Shown: positions 8,042 to 17,453, counted from the stretch's first letter. The stretch is 64,000 nucleotides of DNA from Chryseobacterium sp. JM1 (GCF_000737715.1 NZ_JPRN01000012.1:62001-126000); one strand, 5' to 3'. Translations and numbers: made by a program. The notes: a model not told the origin generated them from the sequence alone.

Positions 8042-8845
8042 ATGAAGAAAAATATTTTAAACACACTGACCGGATTATTATTTTTTTCGGGTTTAAATGC
8101 TCAAGTGGGTATAGGAACACCTACTCCTTCTGCTTCAGCAGTCTTAGAACTGAGCAGCACCAATAAAGGTCTTCTGATGAATACCGTTTCATTGGCTTCC
8201 ACATCATCCGCAAGCCCTCTCAGTACGCATACTGAAGGTATTTGGGTTTATAATACCGTTACCGCAGGAACAGCTCCCAATAACGTAATCCCGGGACTGT
8301 ATTATAATGACGGTTCCAAATGGGTCCTCATGTCTATTAACAGCGATATGCCCAAAATAGGAGACATCAAATCCAGCATGACCAATGCAGACCACAACGG
8401 ATGGTATCTGCTGAATGGAAGAAGCGCATCTGCTCTTTCAGAATCTGCCCGGATTAATGCAGCTTCGTTGGGATATACAACAGCCCTTCCCAATACAGCA
8501 GACCGGATTATAAAAGGTAAGAACGCTTCTGAAGCTATGGCAGCAACAGGTGGATCCAACTCCTATAGTCTTTCACAGGCCAATCTTCCGAACCTTACCC
8601 TTACAGGAACAACCAGTACAGACGGTGCACACAGCCATACGTACACCAACAGAGGAGTGAATTACTGGAATTATAATGCAGGAAGTTTAGCCACCACCAG
8701 AACAGTGAATACCGAAACAAGAACCACCGGGTCAGCCGGAGATCACAGCCATACTTTTTCTGTACCCAGCGGAGGAACTAATACGCCCCTTGCACAGTAC
8801 CCCAAACATATGGTCGTTCAGTATTTCATCTATTTAGGAAAATAA
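8042..8845 (+). CDS. Secreted phage-tail-collar-like fibre protein 2
   Basis: 267 residues, starting 2 nt after the stop of paralogue 1, so co-translated. Signal peptide MKKNILNTLTGLLFFSGLNA, then mature QVGIGTPTPSASAVLEL, the module also seen at the start of the protein at 10462. The Tail-Collar-like part has IGDIKSSMTNADHNGWYLLN, LGYTTALPNTADRIIKG and SLSQANLPNL. HxH motifs are in GAHSHTYTNRG and GDHSHTFSV, and the C-terminus is YFIYLGK. The region between the HxH motifs (about residues 200-235) varies most among the three copies and may form the exposed tip. Function inferred only from the fold resemblance. Confidence 0.8.
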   Translation: MKKNILNTLTGLLFFSGLNAQVGIGTPTPSASAVLELSSTNKGLLMNTVSLASTSSASPLSTHTEGIWVYNTVTAGTAPNNVIPGLYYNDGSKWVLMSINSDMPKIGDIKSSMTNADHNGWYLLNGRSASALSESARINAASLGYTTALPNTADRIIKGKNASEAMAATGGSNSYSLSQANLPNLTLTGTTSTDGAHSHTYTNRGVNYWNYNAGSLATTRTVNTETRTTGSAGDHSHTFSVPSGGTNTPLAQYPKHMVVQYFIYLGK

Positions 8846-8855
8846 AAAATCGGAA

Positions 8856-9674
8856 ATGAAAAAAATTAATTATATAGTACTGCTTCTTGCCGCTTTCAAT
8901 ACGTTAAGTGCGCAAGTGCTTATCACGGCAGGAAATTCTCCAACGCCTACCGCAAACAGCCAGGCAGTTCTGGAACTGTATGCGCAGAATAAAAATAAAG
9001 GACTATTAATGCCCAAAGTATCCCTTACGGCTACAAGCGCTCCCAATCCATTTCCAAGCCACATCGCAGGAATGACCGTCTATAACACCAACACAACAGC
9101 GGCAGCATTGACCGGTGTAACTCCCGGATTTTATTATAATGACGGAACCTCATGGAGCAAACTGGAAGTACAGCTTCCAACCGTGGGCGACATAAAATAC
9201 AGCAGCACACCTGCAGATCAGGACGGATGGTATCTTCTGGATGGAAGGGCTATTTCAAGTCTTCCTTCAGCGGTACAGAGCAGGGCAACTTCACTGGGGT
9301 TCTCTACAACACTTCCGAACAGTACCGACAGATATCTTAAATCCAAATCTGGTTCGGAAACATTGGGAACAATAGGCGGAAGCACTTCCGTAGCACTTAC
9401 TCAAGCTAATCTTCCGAATGTAACATATAATGCAACGACTACCACAAACGGAGCCCATACACACGCTTACAACGACCGTGCAAGCGGTACGACCAACAGT
9501 ATAGAAGCAGGAAGCACGAAAACGGTTGTGGATAACGATGCTACCACTTCTACCACTTCAAGTGCAGGAGCTCACAATCACACGTTCTCCGTTTCTACGG
9601 GAGGATCAAATACAGCGTTGAGCCTGCAGCCGAAATACCTTTCAGCATACATATTTGTGTATCTGGGACAGTAA
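8856..9674 (+). CDS. Secreted phage-tail-collar-like fibre protein 3
   Basis: 272 residues, 10 nt after paralogue 2. Signal peptide MKKINYIVLLLAAFNTLSA, then QVLITAGNSPTPTANSQAVL and the KGLLMPKVSL module ending TPGFYYNDGTSWSKL. The collar-like region reads VGDIKYSSTPADQDGWYLLD, LGFSTTLPNSTDRYLKS and ALTQANLPNVT. HxH motifs lie in GAHTHAYNDRA and GAHNHTFSVS, and the end is FVYLGQ. The Thr/Ser/Asn-rich, low-charge composition matches its siblings. A terminator hairpin follows at 9722-9748, closing the operon. Confidence 0.8.
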   Translation: MKKINYIVLLLAAFNTLSAQVLITAGNSPTPTANSQAVLELYAQNKNKGLLMPKVSLTATSAPNPFPSHIAGMTVYNTNTTAAALTGVTPGFYYNDGTSWSKLEVQLPTVGDIKYSSTPADQDGWYLLDGRAISSLPSAVQSRATSLGFSTTLPNSTDRYLKSKSGSETLGTIGGSTSVALTQANLPNVTYNATTTTNGAHTHAYNDRASGTTNSIEAGSTKTVVDNDATTSTTSSAGAHNHTFSVSTGGSNTALSLQPKYLSAYIFVYLGQ

Positions 9675-9721
9675 CAGAACTTGGAAAATCAATAAGACTT
9701 TTAAGCCTTATTATAAAGTAC

Positions 9722-9748
9722 AGAAACCATGGAATATCTATGGTTTCT
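9722..9748 (+). terminator. Terminator of the collar-protein operon
   Basis: AGAAACCAT, a 9-nt loop, then ATGGTTTCT, 47 bp after the last stop. The T-run is interrupted (CTCTTCTCT). A hairpin with the same CCAT...ATGG core ends the next operon at 12651-12678. Confidence 0.7.
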
Positions 9749-10461
9749 CTTCTCTAAAAACTCAGATATAAAGCTGAAAAACAACCGTAAATGCATAAAA
9801 TAAGCCTGCTAAAAAGGGGATTATTAAATTTTAACAAAATTTTAACATTTAAGTTTTAAAAAATTATTTCCCGTTAATCATTCATTAACACTGAAAATAT
9901 GAGCCATTCCCTCCCTGAACAGTGAATCAAGTGGCTCTATCACAGACTTTAGGTTATTATTATCAAGTAATTTTATATACATTTGTTTAAAATTTACTAC
10001 TTAAATCATCTTTTTAATGAAAATATCAATATACAATCAGAATATTTTTGATATTAATTGATAGATAACCCACAAAGTTTAGACTTTTATTTGAGTGGAA
10101 TAAAGTACTTGTTATGTTCTGACTATTATATTTATAAAATTCAACATTTATAAGTAAAAACGCAGAATTAATTAAAATAATACATTTTCAAGTTCTGTTT
10201 GAAAAACAAGCATTCATAAAAATATAAGGAAAAATTAAGAAGTACAAAACTGCATAAACACCAATAAAAACACATAAAAGACATTATCCAAATTAACCGA
10301 CAATGAATTTAAACACAATCAGGAGATAGAAATTAAAATTAATCATAAATAAATATTACTTCTAATATAAAATACACAACACACACATACTAAGCAATTA
10401 ATTTTCTATTGGCAAGAAGTTTGTTAATAGTAGAAACACACAAAAAAAAATTATTTCGAAC
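9749..10461. other. 713-bp AT-rich gap upstream of the lectin operon
   Basis: No plausible gene or RNA was seen. The region is very AT-rich and contains copy 2 of the conserved upstream element (9871-9930). The long leader distance from that element to the next start (over 500 bp) leaves room for a small RNA or extended 5' UTR, but I see no structure I could name. Confidence 0.5.
9871..9930 (+). promoter_or_regulatory. Conserved upstream element, copy 2
   Basis: Begins CCGTTAATCATTCATTAACA, matching 7071-7100 at 27 of 30 positions, with AACAGTGA at 9918-9925 aligned to 7118-7125. It precedes the second secreted-protein operon by about 530 bp. Confidence 0.5.
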
Positions 10462-11034
10462 ATGTACAAAATTATTACTTTAGTTTTGGTAATGGCTTTT
10501 TGCTCCATTACCGCACAGGTGGGTATTAATACTACAACACCAGATGCAAGCTCCGCTTTAGACGTTACAAGCACTTCTAAAGGAGTTTTACTACCACGAA
10601 TCAGCAATCTTTCCTCAATTACCAACCCAGCAACAGGGCTCGTTATTTTTGATACCAACAAAAAATGTATCAGCCAGAACGTAGGAACACCTGCCGCTCC
10701 GGATTGGGTATGTCTTTCTCCGTATGTAGCTAAATTTTTCTATATGCCAAGCGTAGTTTTTGACACGACTACAACAGCAACAGGGCAGACGAAAGATTTG
10801 TACACATTGTATAAAAATCAGTTTTCGAATGTACCGGCTAATGCAAGAAGTGCATCTGCTCCTGCTTCGATTCCGTTTTTTCCCAATGCAACAGATCTGC
10901 ACTATTATGTGACGGGTTATGATACGTCTGTTTTCAAGATCAACAGCATCAGCAACACGGGTGTATTGAATTATGATGTTTTATCGAATGCTACTTCAGC
11001 CTCTTTCATCAACATCGTATTTGTTGTAAAATAA
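10462..11034 (+). CDS. Secreted fibre-like protein with VGINTTTP N-terminal module
   Basis: 190 residues. Signal peptide MYKIITLVLVMAFCSITA is followed by QVGINTTTPDASSALDV and KGVLLPRISNL, the module shared with the three collar proteins upstream. A Cys-containing stretch follows (CISQNVGT, DWVCLSP). The C-terminal half (about residues 90-190) lacks the Tail-Collar and HxH motifs. It is beta-rich and ends INIVFVVK. I do not recognise a function for the C-terminal half. It is 6 nt upstream of the lectin-like gene, so the two form an operon and may act in one surface structure. Confidence 0.75.
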   Translation: MYKIITLVLVMAFCSITAQVGINTTTPDASSALDVTSTSKGVLLPRISNLSSITNPATGLVIFDTNKKCISQNVGTPAAPDWVCLSPYVAKFFYMPSVVFDTTTTATGQTKDLYTLYKNQFSNVPANARSASAPASIPFFPNATDLHYYVTGYDTSVFKINSISNTGVLNYDVLSNATSASFINIVFVVK

Positions 11035-11040
11035 GCAGTC

Positions 11041-12609
11041 ATGAAAAAGAATTTTAAAGGGCTGTCTCTGATGAGCCTGGTTTTCACACTGCTTACCAAC
11101 TTCGTGTATGCGCAGACAGACAGTACAGAAGTGGCAAGTATCTACGGATTTTATTCCTATTCGAGTTCGCTGATGAATGCTTCTTCAGCATCTGAACTTA
11201 CAATACAGGGAAATGCGTCGCATACTTCTACGGGTGTACAACTTACTCCGGCCAGTTCAGGCCAGTTTGGAGGATTGTTTATCAACGGAAGAACTTTTAC
11301 TTCGGTAAACGGACTTCATGTTGAGTTTGAATATGAGATGAAAAATGGAACCGCCTTAGGAGGTACTTATGGTGACGGTTTATCATTCTTTCTTTATGAC
11401 GGAGCGGTAACCAGCCCTACCATCGGATCACCGGGTGCCGGAATCGGGTATTCCTATAACAGAACGAAAGATACTTATTCCAGTCAGAGAAAAGCAGGTT
11501 TATCCGGAGCTTATTTGGGTATTGCACTGGATGAATTCGGGAATTTTAAATCTAAACGTTTTCAGGGTGATTCCAGAGTGAATGGTATTGCAGGCGTAAC
11601 CTGGAGCCAGTCGACAAGTCATGTGACTTTAAGAGGCGCAAGAGGCGCTGCGATCAATACGACAGGTCTGGGAGCCGGATTTACAGGATACCCTGTTTTG
11701 GTGACCCGTTCTACCTTAAGTAATACAGGGACAGTGGGCAGAATCCTGCAGGCTGACAGAAGCTATCTGGCTACTTCCAATACACTGGCCTCTGTTTTTG
11801 ATCTCCGAAATAATGCGGGAGAATTCAGAAAAGTATATCTGGATCTGATTCCACATTTTACAAGCCCAACGACAACGGATGGATTTGATATCAAAGTAGA
11901 TATCCAGACTACTCAAAACGGCACGCCTACTAATGTTATCAACTATTATCACTATAAAACTTCAGTACCTTACACTGAAAATGCAAACCCTCAGACCTCT
12001 GATTTTAATACTTCAGATACGGAAGGTGGTGCAACTTCCCAAACCCTGGATGCAACGGTTCCGGCTGTTCTGAAACTAGGTTTTGCAGCAGCAACAGGAG
12101 CAGCGTTTCAACAGCAGATTATTCGAAATGTGAAACTTACTCTTCCCTATGCAGCGGTTGCCAACGATGATGTGACGTCTACCTGTAAGTTTCAGCCTGT
12201 GAATATTCCGGTTTTTGCTAATGATATAGCGTATAAAGGGGCTATCAGCATTACAACTCCGCCCACCGGAAGCAATGCGAATATCGATTATTCGACCTTC
12301 AGTTTTACAAAGAGCAGCGATACAGACCTTACACTGTACCGTAAAAAAGTAACTCCGGAAGGAACATGGACCTATAATAAATCCACAGGTATTGTTACGT
12401 TCAATCCATCAAGCGGATTTACAGGAACAGCAACAATGACGTATACAATAAAAGGAAGAACCGTAAAGGATTCGAATGGAAAGATCACTGAACCTTATGG
12501 CGACACCGCTTACCGTTCAGTTCCGGCAACGATTACTGTGAATTTAAAAACCACAGGGTGTATCTATTCTGTTATTTCCAACAAAATGGTAACACAGGGT
12601 GTAAAATAA
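11041..12609 (+). CDS. Secreted L-type-lectin-like protein with CshA-like C-terminal repeat
   Basis: 522 residues. Signal peptide ends near NFVYAQ. Residues about 30-330 look like a legume/L-type lectin domain: GLHVEFEYEMKNG, TYGDGLSFFLYDG and the acidic metal-site region YLGIALDEFGNF. From about residue 370 follows VANDDVTSTCKFQPVNIPVF and a CshA/cadherin-like fibril repeat with GTWTYNKSTGIVTFNPSSGF and TGTATMTYTIKG. No T9SS-type C-terminal domain (no late PNP-style signature) is visible. Known relatives of these domains bind glycans or build adhesive fibrils; a carbohydrate-binding surface role is inference. Terminator at 12651-12678. Confidence 0.8.
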   Translation: MKKNFKGLSLMSLVFTLLTNFVYAQTDSTEVASIYGFYSYSSSLMNASSASELTIQGNASHTSTGVQLTPASSGQFGGLFINGRTFTSVNGLHVEFEYEMKNGTALGGTYGDGLSFFLYDGAVTSPTIGSPGAGIGYSYNRTKDTYSSQRKAGLSGAYLGIALDEFGNFKSKRFQGDSRVNGIAGVTWSQSTSHVTLRGARGAAINTTGLGAGFTGYPVLVTRSTLSNTGTVGRILQADRSYLATSNTLASVFDLRNNAGEFRKVYLDLIPHFTSPTTTDGFDIKVDIQTTQNGTPTNVINYYHYKTSVPYTENANPQTSDFNTSDTEGGATSQTLDATVPAVLKLGFAAATGAAFQQQIIRNVKLTLPYAAVANDDVTSTCKFQPVNIPVFANDIAYKGAISITTPPTGSNANIDYSTFSFTKSSDTDLTLYRKKVTPEGTWTYNKSTGIVTFNPSSGFTGTATMTYTIKGRTVKDSNGKITEPYGDTAYRSVPATITVNLKTTGCIYSVISNKMVTQGVK

Positions 12610-12650
12610 AACCCAGGAGAAAACACAAATTCCATTATAAAAAAGCAGCA

Positions 12651-12678
12651 AAAAACCATAGAATTTTCTATGGTTTTT
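12651..12678 (+). terminator. Terminator of the lectin operon
   Basis: AAAAACCATAGAA / TTCTATGGTTTTT hairpin with a short loop, followed by GTTTTAT, 41 bp after the stop. Confidence 0.8.
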
Positions 12679-12818
12679 GTTTTATAATACCTGAGTGATA
12701 AGATTGTTTGAAAACCTCCTGTTTCTGCATTTTTTTAACGCGATATCAACAAACTCTATTATTGCTGTTATTATTTTTTCGATCGCAAAGAACGCAAGGT
12801 TTTTAAGGTATATGAATA

Positions 12819-12939
12819 TTTAAGGCGCAAGAAAATCAAAGATTTTCAGCAAGGGGAATGATGAGATTGCTTCGTCGCTACGCTCCTCGCAATGACGACG
12901 TAATCAATTTTATCGGAGATAAAATCTTTGCGCCTTAAA
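12819..12939. repeat. 121-bp element with 12-bp terminal inverted repeats
   Basis: TTTAAGGCGCAA at 12819-12830 is perfectly inverted as TTGCGCCTTAAA at 12928-12939. Inside is a smaller hairpin-prone block, ATTGCTTCGTCGCTACGCTC and CTCGCAATGACG (12866-12896), a type of repeat scattered in many Flavobacteriia. The surrounding 12780-13080 region (CGCAAAGAACGCAAGG, TTTGCGCCTTTGCGCTG) is noncoding. No transposase is encoded, so a MITE-like or REP-like nature is inference. Confidence 0.55.
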
Positions 12940-13108
12940 ACATGTTCTTGTCATTTAATTTGCGCCTTTGCGCTGTTCCAACTGTAAAAAAATTTCACTT
13001 GTTTTTTACCAATTTGCTTCTATACTGACAACCAAAGACTGACTGCTCTTTTTACTGAGTGAAACGCCTTGATGAACATTTTTTACGGTTTAATTAAAAA
13101 ACAAAAAA

Positions 13109-13133
13109 CGACCCGGAAAGAAAATCCGGATCG
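13109..13133 (-). terminator. Terminator of the TonB-dependent receptor gene
   Basis: The minus strand reads CGATCCGGA, a 7-nt loop, then TCCGGGTCG followed by TTTTTTG, 38 bp past the receptor stop. Confidence 0.8.
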
Positions 13134-13170
13134 CTGAAAAAATTATAAGTAAAAAATGAAAGACTAATGA

Positions 13171-16100
13171 TTAAAAATTATATCTCACTCCCAACTGCGC
13201 CTGGAACCTTGATGCAAACTGATCAACGGTATAAGGCAGTCCCGGTGTTTTGAAATTATAAGTAGGATCACCCGCAGCAGGCTGACCGGCAGCTACATTT
13301 CCAACTTTCGTAAGCCCTACGCTGGCGGTAGAATTAAAGGTATTAGGTACAAAATAGACTTTGCCCCAATCTTTATTCAGTAAATTGGTAAGATTGATAA
13401 TGCTTATTGAAATCTGAATATTATTTTTAGATTTTTCGCTGAGTCTGATCTCATCCATAATTTTGAAATCGGCCTGAATGTTCCATGGGGTAACATCACC
13501 GTTTCTTTCTGTGAACTTTCCTCTTCTTGAGTTCAGATATTTATTTCCACCCACAAAATTTTCATAGTCTGCGATCTGCTGTTGGGCAGTTACCAGGACG
13601 TTTCCGGCTGCATCTTTAATAGGAACAATATATTTGGCGGCTTCTGCAGCATCTTTAAACACATAAGAAAGTCCTGCTGCCTGACCTGTATTTGCAATCG
13701 TGCTGTTTACAAATCCCCAGCTGAAAGGATTTCCGGATTGAGCATTAAAGTATACGTTAGCAGATAATCTGTTGGATTTTGAAAGCTCAAGACTGTATCC
13801 CAGATTCGCTACCACTCTGTTTTTGATAGCAAAATTGGAGGTTGTCAGCTTAGGATCATTCGGAGTCAGAGACTGGTTCATCTGCCAGTTACTTTCCATT
13901 GAGTTTCTGATTCCGTTGGTAATGTCTTTTGCGTCACCATACGTATAGGCTACGAAGAAATTAAACCCGAAATTATAGGCTTTGGAAATCTGCGCTGTCA
14001 GGTTGTAACGGTAGCCTTCCTTAGTGTTGGACAGAAGATAGGCGTTTGAGAAATTACTGTTGATATTGGTGGTGTATATCGGCATTTCATGATTCGTATC
14101 ATAGCTGAAATACGTCACATTATCTGTTTTGTTCACCTGCTGGAATTTCAGGTCATAAAGCACTTTGGTATAAATTCCTTCCAGCGTAAGTTTGTATCCG
14201 GCCAATGTATAATCAAAGGCTAAAGAGCTTCTCCATACCCTCGGCATTTTAAAATTATTATCTATAAGGTCTACCTGAACCTTTGAAGAGTTCTGCCATT
14301 TCGGGAAATTACCGCTTACCAGAGGATCTCCGTTGGCAGCCAGCTGAGCAGCAGTCGGAGCATTATAATCATAGCTTCCGAAACCTACTCCATCATTATA
14401 ATAAGCATACCCTAACCATGCAAAAGGAATTCTGCCCACGAAAATACCGGAACCTCCTCTTAACACCATAGACCGGTCTTCGGTAAGATCAAGATTAAAT
14501 CCTAATCTCGGGGAGATGGTAGGCTTATTAAGATAATCATTCGAAAGTTGGCCTAGCGGCGTATAGCTGTAGGTATTTCCAAAGTTTGGATCCTGAGGAG
14601 AGCTCTGCACCATTTTGCTTAGCAGGGGCTTGTTCGGTAAATCTGTGTAATCTACACGTACTCCCGGTGATAATCTTAACCTTCCCCAATTGATTTCATC
14701 CTGAAAATACAGGGAGAAAAGATTGACTTTATATTGTGCGTAAGGATTATCAAAGAGTGTTTCTCTGCTGTCTCCGTTAAAAGGATATGTCCCTCTGATC
14801 CTTGATGGACTGGAATTATAGAAATCGGTCAGGTTTTTATAGGAAATCCTTCCGTTCAGGGCATTGACAAAGCCGTAATTGATGTTGTATAACTCATTAT
14901 GCGTTCCCAACAAGAAAGTATGGTGTCCTGTTTTATAGGTAAGATTGTCTGTGATCTCAAAAGTTTTCTGTTTCATATTGAAAACAGTGGCCTCACGGTC
15001 ATTCCCCAGAAGTACGGTTCCTCCGTTGTAGGAGATTTCCACTTGCGGAAACATGGCATTCCCGGAAGTAGGATCCCTGTAATCATGGATGGAAGAATAT
15101 CCAACGACTAAATTATTATTCCATTTATCATTAAAACGGCTTTTCAACTCCAATGTCGTGGTGGAAGCATTATTTTTCTGAATAAAATCCATGCTTGAAA
15201 ATCTGAAGTTCGCTCCATCTCTTTCAAGATTCGAGGCTTGAGAAAACACCGTATTGTTTTTAATGGATAAAGTGTGTTTATCGCTGATCTTCCAGTCCAA
15301 CTTATTAAAAAGCTTCGCACTTTCTGAAAAGTTATTGTAGCTGTCGAAGCTCCCTACTTTAAAGCCATATTTATTTTTTACAAAATCTGAGATCTGCTGA
15401 GCCACGGGATCACTGACCAAAGCATTGGGATCATTGGCGTTATAGAATACAGGATCTGTTCTTTTGGTATATTCAAGATTCGTGAACAGGAAAACTTTGT
15501 CTCTTACCACAGGTAGTCCTACCCTTCCTCCGTAAATCATATCCTGAAAAGCGCTCGGCATCTTTGAATTGTCTCCCACCCTGTTGTTTCCGGTAATGGA
15601 AGCATTTCTTCCATATCCATAAATAGATCCGGTCACTTCATTACTTCCGCTTCGGGTTACTGCATTAATACTTCCACCCAGGAAGTTTCCAAGCTTTACA
15701 TCATACGGCGCAATATAAACCTGCACATCCTGAATGGCATCCAGACTTATGGAATTGGAACGCGTACTGCTTCCCGGCATTCCGGAAGTTCCTGTCTGAC
15801 CTCCCAAAGACGGGCTGAAACCAATCGCGTCGTTATTGATGGATCCGTCGATCGTAACGTTGTTGTATCTGAAATTCGTTCCGTTGAAAGAGTTATTGGC
15901 ACTTTGCGGCACCAATTTGGTCACATCCTGAATTCCCCTGTTGATGTTGGGAAGTCCTGAAATCTGAGCCTGACTGATTCCTACTCCATATTTCGCGCCG
16001 GTCTTTTTAGAAGTGATCTTCACTTCATCAATTGTTTTTTCACCTGTATTGACTTCAACTACCGGCAAATCATTGTTTCCCAGCGAAAGCTGCACATTGG

Positions 16101-16356
16101 TATTAGAATAAATAATCTGTTTTCCATCCGATATTTCAATGGAATATGGGCCTCCCGGCTGAAGGTTGTCTAAACTAAACTGCCCCTTGCTGTTACTTTT
16201 GGTTTCGAAAGCACTGTTCGTAGGAATGTGTACGACCTTCACAGTAACCTCGGAAGAAATTCCTTTGAGCCTTCCAAAAATTTTAGAGCTGGTTTCCTGT
16301 GAAAATGCAAAGCCAAAGGATAATAAAGCAAAAGCACAGATTATTTTTTTCTTCAT
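13171..16356 (-). CDS. TonB-dependent receptor, Oar-like, with carboxypeptidase-regulatory domain
   Basis: 1061-residue outer-membrane protein. Signal peptide MKKKIICAFALLSFGFAFSQ. Residues about 22-105 form a CarboxypepD-reg-like domain (GRLKGISSEVTVKVV, SKGQFSLDNLQPGGPYSIE). The plug domain follows (GVGISQAQISGLPNINRG, TIDGSINNDAIGF, SISLDAIQDVQVYIAPYDVK, GGSINAVTRSGSNEVTGSIY). The rest is a long 22-strand-type barrel ending in FQAQLGVRYNF, with the terminal Phe usual for Bam substrates. The layout matches the Oar subgroup of TonB receptors in Bacteroidota, in which some members are known to export or import peptides. No SusD partner is adjacent, so a polysaccharide locus is unlikely. Substrate unknown. 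Confidence 0.9.
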   Translation of the reverse strand: MKKKIICAFALLSFGFAFSQETSSKIFGRLKGISSEVTVKVVHIPTNSAFETKSNSKGQFSLDNLQPGGPYSIEISDGKQIIYSNTNVQLSLGNNDLPVVEVNTGEKTIDEVKITSKKTGAKYGVGISQAQISGLPNINRGIQDVTKLVPQSANNSFNGTNFRYNNVTIDGSINNDAIGFSPSLGGQTGTSGMPGSSTRSNSISLDAIQDVQVYIAPYDVKLGNFLGGSINAVTRSGSNEVTGSIYGYGRNASITGNNRVGDNSKMPSAFQDMIYGGRVGLPVVRDKVFLFTNLEYTKRTDPVFYNANDPNALVSDPVAQQISDFVKNKYGFKVGSFDSYNNFSESAKLFNKLDWKISDKHTLSIKNNTVFSQASNLERDGANFRFSSMDFIQKNNASTTTLELKSRFNDKWNNNLVVGYSSIHDYRDPTSGNAMFPQVEISYNGGTVLLGNDREATVFNMKQKTFEITDNLTYKTGHHTFLLGTHNELYNINYGFVNALNGRISYKNLTDFYNSSPSRIRGTYPFNGDSRETLFDNPYAQYKVNLFSLYFQDEINWGRLRLSPGVRVDYTDLPNKPLLSKMVQSSPQDPNFGNTYSYTPLGQLSNDYLNKPTISPRLGFNLDLTEDRSMVLRGGSGIFVGRIPFAWLGYAYYNDGVGFGSYDYNAPTAAQLAANGDPLVSGNFPKWQNSSKVQVDLIDNNFKMPRVWRSSLAFDYTLAGYKLTLEGIYTKVLYDLKFQQVNKTDNVTYFSYDTNHEMPIYTTNINSNFSNAYLLSNTKEGYRYNLTAQISKAYNFGFNFFVAYTYGDAKDITNGIRNSMESNWQMNQSLTPNDPKLTTSNFAIKNRVVANLGYSLELSKSNRLSANVYFNAQSGNPFSWGFVNSTIANTGQAAGLSYVFKDAAEAAKYIVPIKDAAGNVLVTAQQQIADYENFVGGNKYLNSRRGKFTERNGDVTPWNIQADFKIMDEIRLSEKSKNNIQISISIINLTNLLNKDWGKVYFVPNTFNSTASVGLTKVGNVAAGQPAAGDPTYNFKTPGLPYTVDQFASRFQAQLGVRYNF

Positions 16357-16562
16357 GATTTTATTGTTACAAATTCGGGAGTAAAATTAGACCTCAGAAA
16401 TATCAAGTATGGTAACATAGAATTAACATTGTGTAAATGAATGTTTAATATTTCCTTAAAAAAAACTTAATACGGTCCTACTCTAAGGGTAAAGAATTTA
16501 GACCACATTCCTGCACAGATCGGCAAAAAATGCTTAATTTTAAAAAAATAAAATCATTTAAT

Positions 16563-17453
16563 ATGAAATTCGGACAAGTAGAAGACCCGTCAAAAATAGA
16601 TTTTACACTTCCTAAAGACCACGCCAGAACTAAAGAAATTTTAAACCAAAATAAAAAAGGACTGGAAAATATTTCCATAGGATGTGCTAAATGGAACAAA
16701 ACCGACCTTAAAGGATTTTACCCTAAAGGAACCAAAGACGAATTGACATATTACGCGAAGCAGTTTAATTCTATTGAACTGAACGCTACCTTTTACGGAA
16801 TGCCTACCCCGGAACAGGTGGAAGTATGGAAAGAAAAAACACCGGAAAATTTTAAATTCTTCCCAAAGATCACCAACACGGTTTCTCACTTCAGAAGACT
16901 GATTGACGTGACGGAACCGGTGACCAATTTCGCATCAGCAGTGATGAATTTTGATGATAAACTGGGAATGGCTTTTCTGCAGCTTCATGATAATTTTAAA
17001 CCTAAAGATTATGACAGGCTGGAAAAATTTGTCAAAGACTGGCCCAAAGAAGTTCCTTTAGCCATTGAGCTCCGCAACACCGAATGGTTCACTGATGAGG
17101 AAATTTTCAATACAACCTGTGAGCTTTTTGAAGCCAACAATATCACCAATATCATCGTAGATACGGCAGGAAGAAGAGATATGCTGCATATGCGTCTTAC
17201 CACGCCCAATGCATTCATCCGCTACGTAGGTGCCAATGCCGAAAGTGATTATGAAAGACTGGATGACTGGATGAAACACCTGACCAAATGGAAGAAAGAA
17301 GGACTTCAGAATGTCTATTTCTTTGTTCACCAGAATATTGAAAAAGCATCGCCACTCCTTTCTGCTTATTTCATTAAAAAGATGAATGAGGACTGGAAGA
17401 CGGATATTCATATTCCGCAAATGGCGACTGATAATAATGGGACGCTGTTTTAG
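16563..17453 (+). CDS. DUF72 (YecE-like) protein
   Basis: 296 residues from ATG 16563, beginning MKFGQVEDPSKIDF. The DUF72 TIM-barrel signature is clear: ISIGCAKWNKTDLKGFYPKG, LTYYAKQFNSIELNATFYG, FKFFPKITNTVSHFRRL, GMAFLQLHDNF, VPLAIELRNTEWF and FIRYVGANAESDYERLDDW. Biochemical function of this family is not established. An in-frame ATG at 16530 would add eleven residues; I prefer 16563, whose protein start matches the family. The upstream gene is divergent (TonB receptor). Confidence 0.88.
   Translation: MKFGQVEDPSKIDFTLPKDHARTKEILNQNKKGLENISIGCAKWNKTDLKGFYPKGTKDELTYYAKQFNSIELNATFYGMPTPEQVEVWKEKTPENFKFFPKITNTVSHFRRLIDVTEPVTNFASAVMNFDDKLGMAFLQLHDNFKPKDYDRLEKFVKDWPKEVPLAIELRNTEWFTDEEIFNTTCELFEANNITNIIVDTAGRRDMLHMRLTTPNAFIRYVGANAESDYERLDDWMKHLTKWKKEGLQNVYFFVHQNIEKASPLLSAYFIKKMNEDWKTDIHIPQMATDNNGTLF

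Noticed and set aside
9749..10461. A tRNA or riboswitch in the long AT-rich gap
   Set aside because: No cloverleaf, TTCGA-type T-loop or recognised aptamer core could be found by eye.
7212..12609. Part of a prophage or contractile injection system
   Set aside because: No terminase, capsid, sheath, baseplate or lysis gene is present, and all five proteins carry Sec signal peptides, which phage tail proteins lack.
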